Part shown: positions 9,420 through 17,459 of the stretch, piece by piece
How the letters are laid out: every line of letters starts with the position of its first letter
Numbering within the stretch: the first letter of the stretch is position 1
Source: a bacterium
GTDB lineage: Bacteria; Bdellovibrionota_C; UBA2361; RFPC01
Length of the DNA: 64,000 nucleotides
NCBI GenBank assembly: GCA_030431715.1
Contig: JAUIIO010000006.1
Coordinates: forward strand, 62,001-126,000
Reading direction: 5' to 3'
Program-made: the position numbers and the translations under genes
The notes under the pieces: generated by a model
Told to the model about the DNA's origin: nothing
Database searches by the model: none
Seen by the model: the letters and a program-made list of their open reading frames with translations, nothing else

Positions 9420-11672
9420 TTACTCTTCTCGAAAGAAGAGTCTGAAGTAATGTTTCTTCGAATCAGTCTCATCACTAAGCGGTATAAGATTATCGGGATG
9501 CCTGAGAACGTGCATCCGGTGAGGCTTTGAAACTACGGTACGCTTATCAACATAGAGCCCGAAGAGATGATGTGAGGCGTAGGTAAGCACATGCTGACCC
9601 TCCTTAACAAAATCTGAGTCTCTTTTTAGGTAGAGTACTATATCACCGAGCTCTGGTGCTTCAACGAGCTGATAGCCATGACGACGGAGGAAATATACAG
9701 GGTTATTGCTAATAGCAGACGCTTCAGACCCATAAGTAGTACCAAACGCGGGACACCACGGCTTCCCAAGAAGTTCACCAAAGAGATACTGCCAATCCTT
9801 TTGCTCTCGCTCACGGTATGGATCCCTACGTTCTATTACCTCAATGCCAGGTATCTCCTGCACTTTATCAGCCTCGCTCAACATTTCCTCCGGATATGCA
9901 TACGGATAAGAAGCCCTAGAAATCGCAGCTTCGATCGCGGTTAGATCCTTACAAAATCTTGACTTTCGTAAAGGCCCCTTAACGAAGTGCTCAGGCAATG
10001 AAGTCAGTCGTTCCTCACCGCGCGCTGATATAGCATTCTGAACATCATATTGGTTACGTTCTGGCCCACTCCACTCACCATTAAAAGAACTAAACGTAGC
10101 TTCTTGAAAATGAGAGAAAATCTTCGCACGAAACGGCACCACATTATCAATTACCACTTCATCTGGAGAAAATGGCGTCTTGGATGCGATGACCCTAATA
10201 TGGGGCAGGTGTTTAGAGAGAGACCCAGCAAAATGATTACCTAGTTCATTTAAATCTCTCTGCCTAGCTGTGGAACAAGAATCCAAGAAAAGCACTGACT
10301 CAGGAGGCATAGATGAAAGAGCATCATAGAGAAGAGGATCATCTTTTTTAACTTCAAAGGCTTCTGCTGTTAGCTGCGAGTTATACCGTGATGTATCATA
10401 AGAGATTGCAATAGCTTCAGGAGAACCGTGGCCTGAAATACTTATGAGCTGGCACTCTGAAGCAAAAGTATGTAACCCCTCATAAAGCTGATATCTATTA
10501 GACATTGCTCTTAAACAAAGATCGTACGAACCAACGATTGTACGATAAAACCCTTCAGACGCCTCTAGAAATACTCTAACGCCAAGACTTGAGGAATCAT
10601 TCCCGGGTACAAACACAAGAGCTTTGGGACGACCATCGTTTCTAAAATCCGGGCTCTTAATGCCTAACCTCTTACAATAGATCTGCTCAAGTACATCTTT
10701 CCCCTCCGCAGCCCAGCTCGCACATTCTCGAACGTTTACTGCGGCTTCCTTCATTAGTGCTATCTCATATCCGGTAAACGCACGTTCTCCAGAGGGAGAT
10801 CTGAGGCTTGAAAGATGCTTCGCTCTTCTGAGTCCACCGTTCTGACCCATATAATCATTTATCTCTTCACCGTAGCGAAAGAGTGGCTCGTCATAGTCAT
10901 TTGTGCTGTGTACAAGAGCATCAAAGAGCTCCGCATTGCTATTACGGTGAGTAAGTGCAGAGACAAGAGTACGTGCCGTTTGGAAAAGTGGTTCTTGATC
11001 ACTATTTCTTAGAGAAAGCAATTGCTGAGCGATCTCAAATGTTCCCTTTTCTCCAATAAAGCCTACAAATTGCCAAATATTCCGAAAGACATCACCGCCA
11101 TGAACATCTTTAAGAGTCTGTAATTCCTTTACAAGCTCTGTGCTACCGCCTTCTTCAAATATCGACAAACATGCTTTAAGCTTTGAAAACGGACCACTAC
11201 AGTCGAGGTTAAGCTTTCCAAGTTCACAGAGACTTTTAAGTGAAAACGAATACTTTGTGTTTAACTCTGCGAGATCAATACTTGGGAAAACAGGATGCGC
11301 TCCAGAGCACTCTCGCAAAAAATCCGCAACTTCTAAAGCCGTATACTTTGGAGCAAGCTTTGAAACAGTGCGGAAGAGCCCTATTCGCACCCGTTGCTTA
11401 TCAGTAAATTCCTCATTCCGGAGCAATCGCTCCCTATCAATTGCAGGGTCTAAAACTTCTCCAGAAAAATAATGAGCCAAGGCTTCAAGGAATTCATTAC
11501 TAGAGTATCCCTGCTCATAAAGTGTGCGTATCTCTTTGTCTTTAAAACGGAGAACAACATCATGAAGCCGAATAAAGCTCTGGTCTTCAAATGGATCGAA
11601 TACAAGCTGAAGCTCTTGCCGCATCTGCTCGACTGATACCTGAGGCGTTGTACTGGTTCTCTCCATATGCAT
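9420..11672 (-). CDS. Caspase/CHAT-like protein with NlpC/P60-like C-terminal domain
   Basis: This large protein of 750 residues has no signal peptide. Residues 1-340 are helical and resemble a repeat scaffold. Residues 350-530 carry the two hallmarks of clan CD cysteine peptidases: a hydrophobic strand plus SGHG (His415), then VLFLDSCS (Cys466) after another strand, as in caspases and bacterial CHAT proteases. The last 130 residues have KPWCPAFG (Cys640), APELGDIVLYLKR and HHLFGLYVDKR (His701/His702). That order matches NlpC/P60-type papain-like hydrolases (C ... GD-L-V ... H-x-G-I-Y). Both assignments rest on motif reading. The alternative start at 11666 is equally possible. CHAT/caspase-like proteins often act in bacterial conflict or regulated proteolysis; the role here is unknown. 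Confidence 0.6.
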   Translation of the reverse strand: MHMERTSTTPQVSVEQMRQELQLVFDPFEDQSFIRLHDVVLRFKDKEIRTLYEQGYSSNEFLEALAHYFSGEVLDPAIDRERLLRNEEFTDKQRVRIGLFRTVSKLAPKYTALEVADFLRECSGAHPVFPSIDLAELNTKYSFSLKSLCELGKLNLDCSGPFSKLKACLSIFEEGGSTELVKELQTLKDVHGGDVFRNIWQFVGFIGEKGTFEIAQQLLSLRNSDQEPLFQTARTLVSALTHRNSNAELFDALVHSTNDYDEPLFRYGEEINDYMGQNGGLRRAKHLSSLRSPSGERAFTGYEIALMKEAAVNVRECASWAAEGKDVLEQIYCKRLGIKSPDFRNDGRPKALVFVPGNDSSSLGVRVFLEASEGFYRTIVGSYDLCLRAMSNRYQLYEGLHTFASECQLISISGHGSPEAIAISYDTSRYNSQLTAEAFEVKKDDPLLYDALSSMPPESVLFLDSCSTARQRDLNELGNHFAGSLSKHLPHIRVIASKTPFSPDEVVIDNVVPFRAKIFSHFQEATFSSFNGEWSGPERNQYDVQNAISARGEERLTSLPEHFVKGPLRKSRFCKDLTAIEAAISRASYPYAYPEEMLSEADKVQEIPGIEVIERRDPYREREQKDWQYLFGELLGKPWCPAFGTTYGSEASAISNNPVYFLRRHGYQLVEAPELGDIVLYLKRDSDFVKEGQHVLTYASHHLFGLYVDKRTVVSKPHRMHVLRHPDNLIPLSDETDSKKHYFRLFFREE

Positions 11673-11786
11673 GGAGACATAGTGCCAAAAGGTGAATTCT
11701 TAGTCACATTTAATGCCCTATTTCTGGCACTAGACTAGTGCCATAGCTCAGGTATAGTAGAAAGTTCACAACTGGAGTAAAATCAA

Positions 11787-12728
11787 ATGTCTGGCACCCT
11801 TGGACCTATACCCGACTCTTCACAACTGACACAAGCAGCTCAAAGTACGTCTCTTAATGACAAGTCCTTCCAAACAGCTGCTCTACAAGCATTGGTACTT
11901 AAAGGGGCTATCCCGTGGATACGTGAATTTAAGGACCAGATAGTCACCATCAAAGTTGGCGGGAGCACGCTCGAGCCAGAGAACGAAAGTGACGTAAAAT
12001 GCATGGCACATGATATCGCTGCGCTTAGTACGCTCTCAGTACGTCCGGTTGTAACTCTTGGAGGTGGGAAAAGGATTAAGCGCGCCCTTGAACAGCAAGG
12101 ATATACCTCAAATGTTGTAAATAATCTGAGAGTCTCTCCGGCTGAACACCTACCAATAATTCAAAACGTTTTAGAAGACGAAGTGTGCGGCCTGTTTGTG
12201 CGAAGCATTAATGAATCAGGCGCTTCAGCGATTACCATACCGGGTTCTGACGTATTTACCGCTCGCTACATTGACTTTGACACCTATCATTACGTGGGAG
12301 AGATCACGCATGTAAATACTCAGCCTGTAAGAAGGGCGCTTGAGAACGGCTTCGTACCAGTAGTAAGCTCACTCGGAAGAACCGAGAGTGGACATATTGT
12401 AAACATTAATGCCGATCAAACAGCTTCTGCTCTAGCAATTGCACTTCAATCAAAGCGCTTTATTGCGGTATCTGACATGGCAGTGCGCTCAGATATAAAC
12501 GATCCTGAGAGTCGAATATCTCAATTAACACCTTCACAAATTAACGCCCTCTTAGAAGATGGAACGATTGATTCTGGAATGATGGTAAAAGTTCAGCACC
12601 TGTGTGACGTAGTAAACTCTAAAAAAGTAGAAGCCGCCTCAATAGTAGCCAGCGGCGACGACCACCGAATTATGCTTGAGCTGTTAACCGAAGATGGTAT
12701 TGGCACGCAGATCGTGGCGGATTCTTAA
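11787..12728 (+). CDS. argB: Acetylglutamate kinase-like amino-acid kinase
   Basis: ArgB phosphorylates N-acetylglutamate in arginine synthesis. The protein has the amino-acid-kinase layout: VTIKVGGSTL (Lys and Gly-Gly of the ATP loop, about residue 53), VVTLGGGKRIKRALE for the acetylglutamate loop, NNLRVSPAEH matching the G/N-LRVT element, VGEITHVN, FVPVVSSLG, VNINADQTASALA, and the closing GIGTQIV typical of ArgB. Length (313) is slightly above the usual 280-300 because of about 40 extra N-terminal residues. The third position of GGGP is Lys rather than Pro, so a paralogue such as a LysZ-type kinase cannot be excluded. A second copy of its last codons is found 3.2 kb downstream. Confidence 0.72.
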   Translation: MSGTLGPIPDSSQLTQAAQSTSLNDKSFQTAALQALVLKGAIPWIREFKDQIVTIKVGGSTLEPENESDVKCMAHDIAALSTLSVRPVVTLGGGKRIKRALEQQGYTSNVVNNLRVSPAEHLPIIQNVLEDEVCGLFVRSINESGASAITIPGSDVFTARYIDFDTYHYVGEITHVNTQPVRRALENGFVPVVSSLGRTESGHIVNINADQTASALAIALQSKRFIAVSDMAVRSDINDPESRISQLTPSQINALLEDGTIDSGMMVKVQHLCDVVNSKKVEAASIVASGDDHRIMLELLTEDGIGTQIVADS

Positions 12729-12980
12729 AAGTCATGACTTTTGGAAGAAGTTGACTTCAAGGTCGTGAAAAAAGCTCTTTCATGACAGGGAAATTCGAAG
12801 AGTTAATCCTGTGCTATGCATCCGGCTCTGTCGCTAGACTCACATTGAACCTTTCCCTAACTCTTAGATACTAGGCTTTCAATTTCACGTTACTCAACAT
12901 ATCTCTAAGCATCTAAAGTTATTTCTAGTTAATGCCGTAAGATAGTGAGTTCGGAATTTCTAGGAGTTTAGTACAAAAAA

Positions 12981-15785
12981 ATGACCAGATTTCTATTTAA
13001 AAATACTTCTTCATTAATTACTCTATATATTATCGGGGCATTTGTATCTTATGCCGGCATAGCACACGCCGAAATTGAAAATGGGGCAAACGCATCAAAT
13101 GTTCTTGGTCAAACTGTCAAAGTAAGCTCAGATACTCCTGAATTTGAGAAAGAAGGACTTAATAATGGGCCAAATGAGTTTGGCTTTAACTTTAATGGCC
13201 CCCGGGGCATGGCTATCGACACAGTTGGACATCGGCTCTTCGTGAGCGATGGTGGAAACTACCGTGTGCTGGTTTTCAACCTTAATAATAGCAATCAACT
13301 AGTAGACTTCGAGGCAGATGCCGTATTAGGTCAGGATGATTTAAAATCCGCAGATGGCGCGGAGGCAGGTGTCAATGCAAGCACTATAGGTAATCCTGCT
13401 CAACCAGCATACGATGCAACCAATAATCTCTTGTATGTACCAGATTTTAGTTATCACCGTGTCCTTGTATACGATGTCACTACTATCACTAATGGTGAAT
13501 CGGCAGTAAATGTGCTTGGTCAATCCACATTTTCGGGATTCTCAAGTGGCACAACAGCTAGCACTATGAATCGACCGATAGCTGTAAGTCTCGATTCCGC
13601 AAACGACCGACTGTTTGTGTCGGATAGCGGTAACAATAGAGTACTTGTATTTGATGTGAGCACTGTTACTAATGGTGAAAGCGCAGTCAACGTTATTGGT
13701 CAGGCCGACTTTACCTCTACTACCAGCACAACGTCTCAAAGTCGATTTAAGGCAGCTGCATACATCAATTACGATTCTACAAATGATCGTCTATTTGTAG
13801 TTGATGCGACTAGCAATCGGGTACTTATATTTGATGTAAGCGCTATTACAAATGGTGAAAGCGCAATAGGAGTACTGGGCCAAACGAACTATACCTCTTC
13901 AACTGCTGGAACTACACAGTCGAAATTTAGTAATCCGAGTGGCGTAGATTACTATTCTACTGCAGATATTCTTTTTGTGTCAGATTATAATAATAACCGA
14001 GTCCTATCATTTGATGTATCCACAATCACGAATGGTGAAAACGCAATAAATGTGCTAGGGCAAGCTGATTTTACCTCATCAGGTAGCGCGACCTCTATAA
14101 ATCAATTTAACGGCACATCAAATATCAAGAGCGATAGTGCGAATGGGTTATTGTATGTCACAGATATATTCAATCACCGAATTGTTATTTTTGATGTGGC
14201 GACCATTGTCGACGGCGAAGATGCAGTAGGTATTATTGGACAATACGATGATTTCACTACACCAAACGCTCTGTATACGGCGTCTGGTCGTAATGCTGGA
14301 CCTCATTCTCTTGGCTTCTTTGATCCGGGTGATATAGCACTAGATGAATCAAATCATCGTTTATTTGTCGCAGATACACAGAATAACAGGGTGTTAGTAT
14401 TCAATCTCGAAAATGATAACAGTCTGACAGACTATGAGGCTGATTTTGTACTTGGCCAGTCTGATTTTCGAAGCAATACAGACAGCTTGACACAGTCTGG
14501 CATGTATCAGCCCTATGCGTTGTGTATTGATTCGAATCGAAACTTACTCTTTGTTGCTGATCATGAGAATTCGCGAGTTCTTGTATTTGATACGGATACA
14601 ATAGTAAACGGTGAAAACGCCATTAATGTGTTGGGCCAGACTGACTTTACAACCGAAGATTCTACGGTAAACCAAGCTACACTACGCAGTGCTGCCGGCA
14701 TCGCTTGCGATCCCGTCAGTCAGCGCATATTTGTAACAGATACTAGGCGAATATTAGTATTTGATGTCTCTACACTTACTGATGGTGAGAATGCGGTGAA
14801 CGTCATAGGACAGGGGGATTATACATCTAATGCATCTGGAACATCTGATAGTGCACTTTCTTCCGCTGTCCGGGGTTTATCATATGATTCTGATAATCAA
14901 CGTTTGTTTATAGCTGATACTTCAAATAACAGGGTACTCATACATAACGTTTCGAGTATTACAAATGGACAGGCCGCATCATTCGTCTTAGGTCAAAGTA
15001 CATTCAATACTAGTACAAAGTCTGCCACCCCAGATGAATCTTCAATAAGCGCTCCGTGGGGAGTAGCCTATGATAGTAACAATGATAGATTATTTGTCTC
15101 AGAAAGACAGGTTTCTAGAGTTATTGTGCATGACACAAGCAGCATATCTAACGGTCAAAGTGCTAAGTATGTGCTTGGTACGTCGAGTTTTAATTATTCA
15201 CGAGAAAACTTATCGGGCTTTCTGAACTTAGCCACGCAGGGGAATCTCTACTATCCTGAAGGGCTGACATACGATCATACAAATAATGAAATATGGGTTG
15301 CTGATTCTGGCTTCAATAGAGTCCTGAGTTTTGAAGTTGTACCCACGCCGACACCAGAGCCAACAGCTACTCCCACTCCTACACCAGAGCCAACAGCTAC
15401 TCCCACTCCGACACCAGAGCCAACAGCTACTCCCACTCCGACACCAGAGCCCGTACTGCCACCAACCAAGAATGAGATTAAAGAAGCGCAAGGTCTTCTC
15501 AAAAGCATTAAAGGAAAGGGATCTGATAGCGAAGAGATAAAGGAAAGCATTCAAGAGCTTATTAATAGTATTGATCTAATCAAAGACAGTGATGAATACA
15601 ATGCGAAAAGCAAAAGAAAGTTTTCAAAAGCTTCGAAACTTCTTTCAAGGGTTCTGAAGGTCTCGGAGAGTGCATCAAATGCATCAAATAAAAAGAAGCA
15701 GAGAAGGCTTACTAAAAAACTCCGAAATATTAAGAGAAAGGCGAAAAAAGCTCTCAAAGCTGCGCGGAAGAAGCTTAACGAGTAA
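12981..15785 (+). CDS. Secreted NHL-type beta-propeller protein with Thr/Pro stalk and Lys-rich tail
   Basis: A signal peptide (to AHA|EIENG) shows export. About residues 35-780 are roughly a dozen copies of a repeat of about 50-60 residues with the pattern 'NGE.A.NVLGQ..FTSS ... YDS.N.RLFVSD..NNRVLVFDVSTI', which is the NHL/6-blade beta-propeller repeat. A stalk of three exact 10-residue Pro/Thr/Glu units (about 790-830) follows, then a basic coiled-coil-like C-terminal region (about 830-934) rich in Lys. NHL propellers bind proteins or polysaccharides at the cell surface. Copies of the upstream kinase gene's 3' end bracket this gene. Confidence 0.82.
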   Translation: MTRFLFKNTSSLITLYIIGAFVSYAGIAHAEIENGANASNVLGQTVKVSSDTPEFEKEGLNNGPNEFGFNFNGPRGMAIDTVGHRLFVSDGGNYRVLVFNLNNSNQLVDFEADAVLGQDDLKSADGAEAGVNASTIGNPAQPAYDATNNLLYVPDFSYHRVLVYDVTTITNGESAVNVLGQSTFSGFSSGTTASTMNRPIAVSLDSANDRLFVSDSGNNRVLVFDVSTVTNGESAVNVIGQADFTSTTSTTSQSRFKAAAYINYDSTNDRLFVVDATSNRVLIFDVSAITNGESAIGVLGQTNYTSSTAGTTQSKFSNPSGVDYYSTADILFVSDYNNNRVLSFDVSTITNGENAINVLGQADFTSSGSATSINQFNGTSNIKSDSANGLLYVTDIFNHRIVIFDVATIVDGEDAVGIIGQYDDFTTPNALYTASGRNAGPHSLGFFDPGDIALDESNHRLFVADTQNNRVLVFNLENDNSLTDYEADFVLGQSDFRSNTDSLTQSGMYQPYALCIDSNRNLLFVADHENSRVLVFDTDTIVNGENAINVLGQTDFTTEDSTVNQATLRSAAGIACDPVSQRIFVTDTRRILVFDVSTLTDGENAVNVIGQGDYTSNASGTSDSALSSAVRGLSYDSDNQRLFIADTSNNRVLIHNVSSITNGQAASFVLGQSTFNTSTKSATPDESSISAPWGVAYDSNNDRLFVSERQVSRVIVHDTSSISNGQSAKYVLGTSSFNYSRENLSGFLNLATQGNLYYPEGLTYDHTNNEIWVADSGFNRVLSFEVVPTPTPEPTATPTPTPEPTATPTPTPEPTATPTPTPEPVLPPTKNEIKEAQGLLKSIKGKGSDSEEIKESIQELINSIDLIKDSDEYNAKSKRKFSKASKLLSRVLKVSESASNASNKKKQRRLTKKLRNIKRKAKKALKAARKKLNE
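15361..15450 (+). repeat. Three tandem 30-bp units coding for the Pro/Thr stalk
   Basis: Three head-to-tail copies of a 30-bp unit beginning CAACAGCTACTCCCACTC encode TATPTPTPEP. A partial unit lies just upstream (15341-15360). Only two positions differ between the first and the other copies, so the array expanded recently and its copy number may vary. Confidence 0.85.
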
Positions 15786-15925
15786 GTGTATTTCTAGCCT
15801 AATGAATGGTCCAGTCAATCTGGGTCATTCATAGATTTTTACCTTCCTAAAAACACATGAAGACAAAAGTCATGATTTTTGATTGTATTTCTTCAAGGAG
15901 TTCGACCCCCAGTATTTAAATATAA

Positions 15926-15955
15926 ATTGGCACGCAGATTGTGGTGGATTCTTAG
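15926..15955 (+). pseudogene. Duplicate of the 3' end of the acetylglutamate-kinase-like gene
   Basis: These 30 bases match 12699-12728, the last codons and stop of the kinase gene, with 28 identities. They read I-G-T-Q-I-V-V-D-S-stop in place of I-G-T-Q-I-V-A-D-S-stop. The match weakens just beyond the stop, although both copies end near ACTTTT. No upstream kinase sequence accompanies this copy, so it is a remnant of a duplicated or split gene. Confidence 0.75.
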
Positions 15956-15994
15956 AGTCAGAAACTTTTCAGAACAGATATCGATACAGTGAGT

Positions 15995-16234
15995 ATGAAG
16001 TACGTATACATACTCATAAGCCTGAGCCATTCAGATAAGCGGTACTTTGGAGTAACATCAGATCTCAAAGCTAGGCTAAAAGATCATAATCGTGGAAAGT
16101 GCAAGCACACTTCGAAATTTGTGCCGTGGAGAATCGAGACATATCTTGCGTTTAGTGATGCTAAGAAAGCTCACGATTTTGAGAAGTATTTGAAGACTGG
16201 GTCAGGATGGGCCTTCTCACTGAAAAGACTATAA
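15995..16234 (+). CDS. Small GIY-YIG domain protein
   Basis: This 79-residue protein starts MKYVYILISLSHSDKRYFGVT, matching the GIY-YIG signature (here Y-V-Y ... Y-F-G), followed by DLKARLKDHNRG with the conserved Arg/His helix and a final FEKYLK. These short standalone GIY-YIG proteins (UvrC-N-like) are common in bacteria; nuclease activity is expected from the fold but rarely shown. An in-frame GTG at 15989 is an alternative start; neither start has a clear ribosome site. It sits immediately downstream of the duplicated kinase end, which may matter because GIY-YIG enzymes can be linked to mobile DNA. Confidence 0.82.
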   Translation: MKYVYILISLSHSDKRYFGVTSDLKARLKDHNRGKCKHTSKFVPWRIETYLAFSDAKKAHDFEKYLKTGSGWAFSLKRL

Positions 16235-16547
16235 GCCCCACTACGCCGTTCGCTTCGCGCCCGTGCTACGAGGGGCACACTTCGCCCCGGTTTACTAAAT
16301 TTATTGATTTTTTCTAAGATAGTGTGGCTCGCCACACGTAGCACCTTCCCGAAGGGAAGGGCGACACTTCAACATAAATGGTTGGCCCCACTCCGCCGTT
16401 CGCTTCGCGCCCGTGCTGCGAGGGGCACACTTCGCCCCTGCTTACTAAATTTATTGATTTTCTCTAAGATTGTGTGGCCTGCCACTACGCTAAAGCTACG
16501 AGGCACAAGTGCCACACGTAGCACCTTCCCAAAGGGAAGGGCGAAGT
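16235..16547 (+). repeat. Tandem duplication of a palindrome-rich, GC-rich unit
   Basis: Two copies of one unit lie head to tail. The first is 16235-16370 and the second 16385-16547. Each begins GCCCCACT(A/C)CGCCGTTCGC and ends GCACCTTCCC(G/A)AAGGGAAGGGCGA. The second carries about 30 extra bases. The units are full of short complementary words (GGGGCGAAGTG with CACTTCGCCCC; CCTTCCC with GGGAAGG). They end one base before the 3' end of tRNA-Ala. No coding potential is supported here. Confidence 0.75.
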
Positions 16548-16548
16548 G

Positions 16549-16621
16549 TGGAGCCGAGGGGGGTCGAACCCCTGACCTCCTGAATGCAAATCAGGCGCTC
16601 TCCCAACTGAGCTACGGCCCC
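16549..16621 (-). tRNA. tRNA-Ala (anticodon TGC)
   Basis: Read on the minus strand it begins GGGGCCGTAGCTCAGTTGGG and folds as a complete cloverleaf: acceptor GGGGCCG/CGGCTCC with one G-U, a D arm GCTC/GAGC, an anticodon arm CCTGA-TTTGCAT-TCAGG with anticodon TGC, and a T arm AGGGG-TTCGACC-CCCCT. The discriminator is A. The next bases are CAC, so the CCA tail is not encoded and must be added by the CCA enzyme encoded nearby. Confidence 0.96.
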
Positions 16622-16669
16622 GAATCATATTGGAAAGTTCGCCATAGGCGAAATCTCCAATATGATTCG
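16621..16669. repeat. Hairpin element with 14-bp arms beside tRNA-Ala
   Basis: Arms CGAATCATATTGGA and TCCAATATGATTCG enclose AAG, an inner stem TTCGCC/GGCGAA and ATC. The same layout with different stem sequences occurs twice beside tRNA-Asp. The outermost base is the first base of tRNA-Ala on the other strand. Confidence 0.8.
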
Positions 16670-16702
16670 CCCTCCGAAGCTCCCGTAGGGGCGAAGGAGG
16701 GC
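16669..16702. repeat. GC-rich hairpin next to the tRNA-Ala hairpin
   Basis: GCCCTCC and GGAGGGC enclose an inner GAAGCTCCCGTAGGGGCGAA. It resembles the CCTCC...GGAGG hairpin found downstream of tRNA-Asp (about 36858-36882), so the two tRNA neighbourhoods share a second type of repeat. Confidence 0.6.
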
Positions 16703-16940
16703 AATCCCATCAGTTTTTCCTCTGCCATAAAGTCAGAAAAAGCTGCTCTCTCACAAAATCCTAATTTTACAGACCTTCGTGGAGCAGTTTATTAATGGAA
16801 AAGAGACAATGACAAAACACTCTCGCACTGTCAAGAACACGAGTGATTCTTACGATATATATACTAAGAGATATCAGCCCAATTTTTGTCATTGCGCAAA
16901 TAGCTGATATCACTTATAATAATTGTATGGAGGTTAGTGA

Positions 16941-17459
16941 ATGGCGGCAGTATTGCTACTAAACGCGAGCTACGAACCTCTCAAAGTAATTTCGTGGCAG
17001 CGTGCTGTAACGCTCTTTTTCTCAGATAAAGTCGAAATCGTGGAAGAATACAGCCACGAGATTCGGTCGGTCTCACTCGCCATAAAGGCTCCCTCTGTTG
17101 TTAGACTCCTTAGTTACGTAAATATCGGGCAAAAAAGTCCTCCTCTCTCACGCTTTAATATCTTCGCCAGAGACGGTTTTAAGTGTCAGTACTGCACAAA
17201 GCCTCTTAATACAGGCACAGCGACACTCGATCACGTCCTACCCCGTAGCAAAGGTGGAAAAACACGCTGGACCAATGTAGTCTGTTGTTGCAAGCCGTGT
17301 AACACAAAGAAAGGCTCAAAAACGCCTGAACAGGCTGGAATGAAACTACTTAAGAAACCCGAGCAGCCGCACTGGCTACCGGTACTACATGTGAAGCTAA
17401 ATGGTAGAATCCCAAGATCCTGGAACATCTTCCTCGCTGCCCTCACCCGTAAAGAGTGA
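16941..17459 (+). CDS. HNH endonuclease family protein
   Basis: This 172-residue protein has the zinc-bound HNH core: CQYC (Cys82, Cys85), LDHVLPRSKGG (Asp97-His98), TNVVC (Asn112) and CKPCN (Cys117, Cys120). Its N-terminus (VLLLNASYEPLKVISWQRAV) is typical of the widespread chromosomal single-copy HNH proteins, whose role is unsettled. Length and spacing are normal. The end overlaps the CCA-enzyme gene by 59 nt in another frame, suggesting coupled expression. Confidence 0.88.
   Translation: MAAVLLLNASYEPLKVISWQRAVTLFFSDKVEIVEEYSHEIRSVSLAIKAPSVVRLLSYVNIGQKSPPLSRFNIFARDGFKCQYCTKPLNTGTATLDHVLPRSKGGKTRWTNVVCCCKPCNTKKGSKTPEQAGMKLLKKPEQPHWLPVLHVKLNGRIPRSWNIFLAALTRKE

Noticed and set aside
15361..15450. 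Possible CRISPR array
   Set aside because: The 30-bp units are contiguous without spacers and code in frame for Pro/Thr repeats.
15228..15554. Minus-strand open frames opposite the Pro/Thr stalk
   Set aside because: They are mirror readings of the 30-bp repeats of the propeller gene, giving low-complexity protein.
16304..16795. Open frame of 163 codons over the tRNA-Ala region
   Set aside because: It runs through the tRNA gene, the tandem repeat and the hairpins, and its protein shows only repeat-derived sequence.
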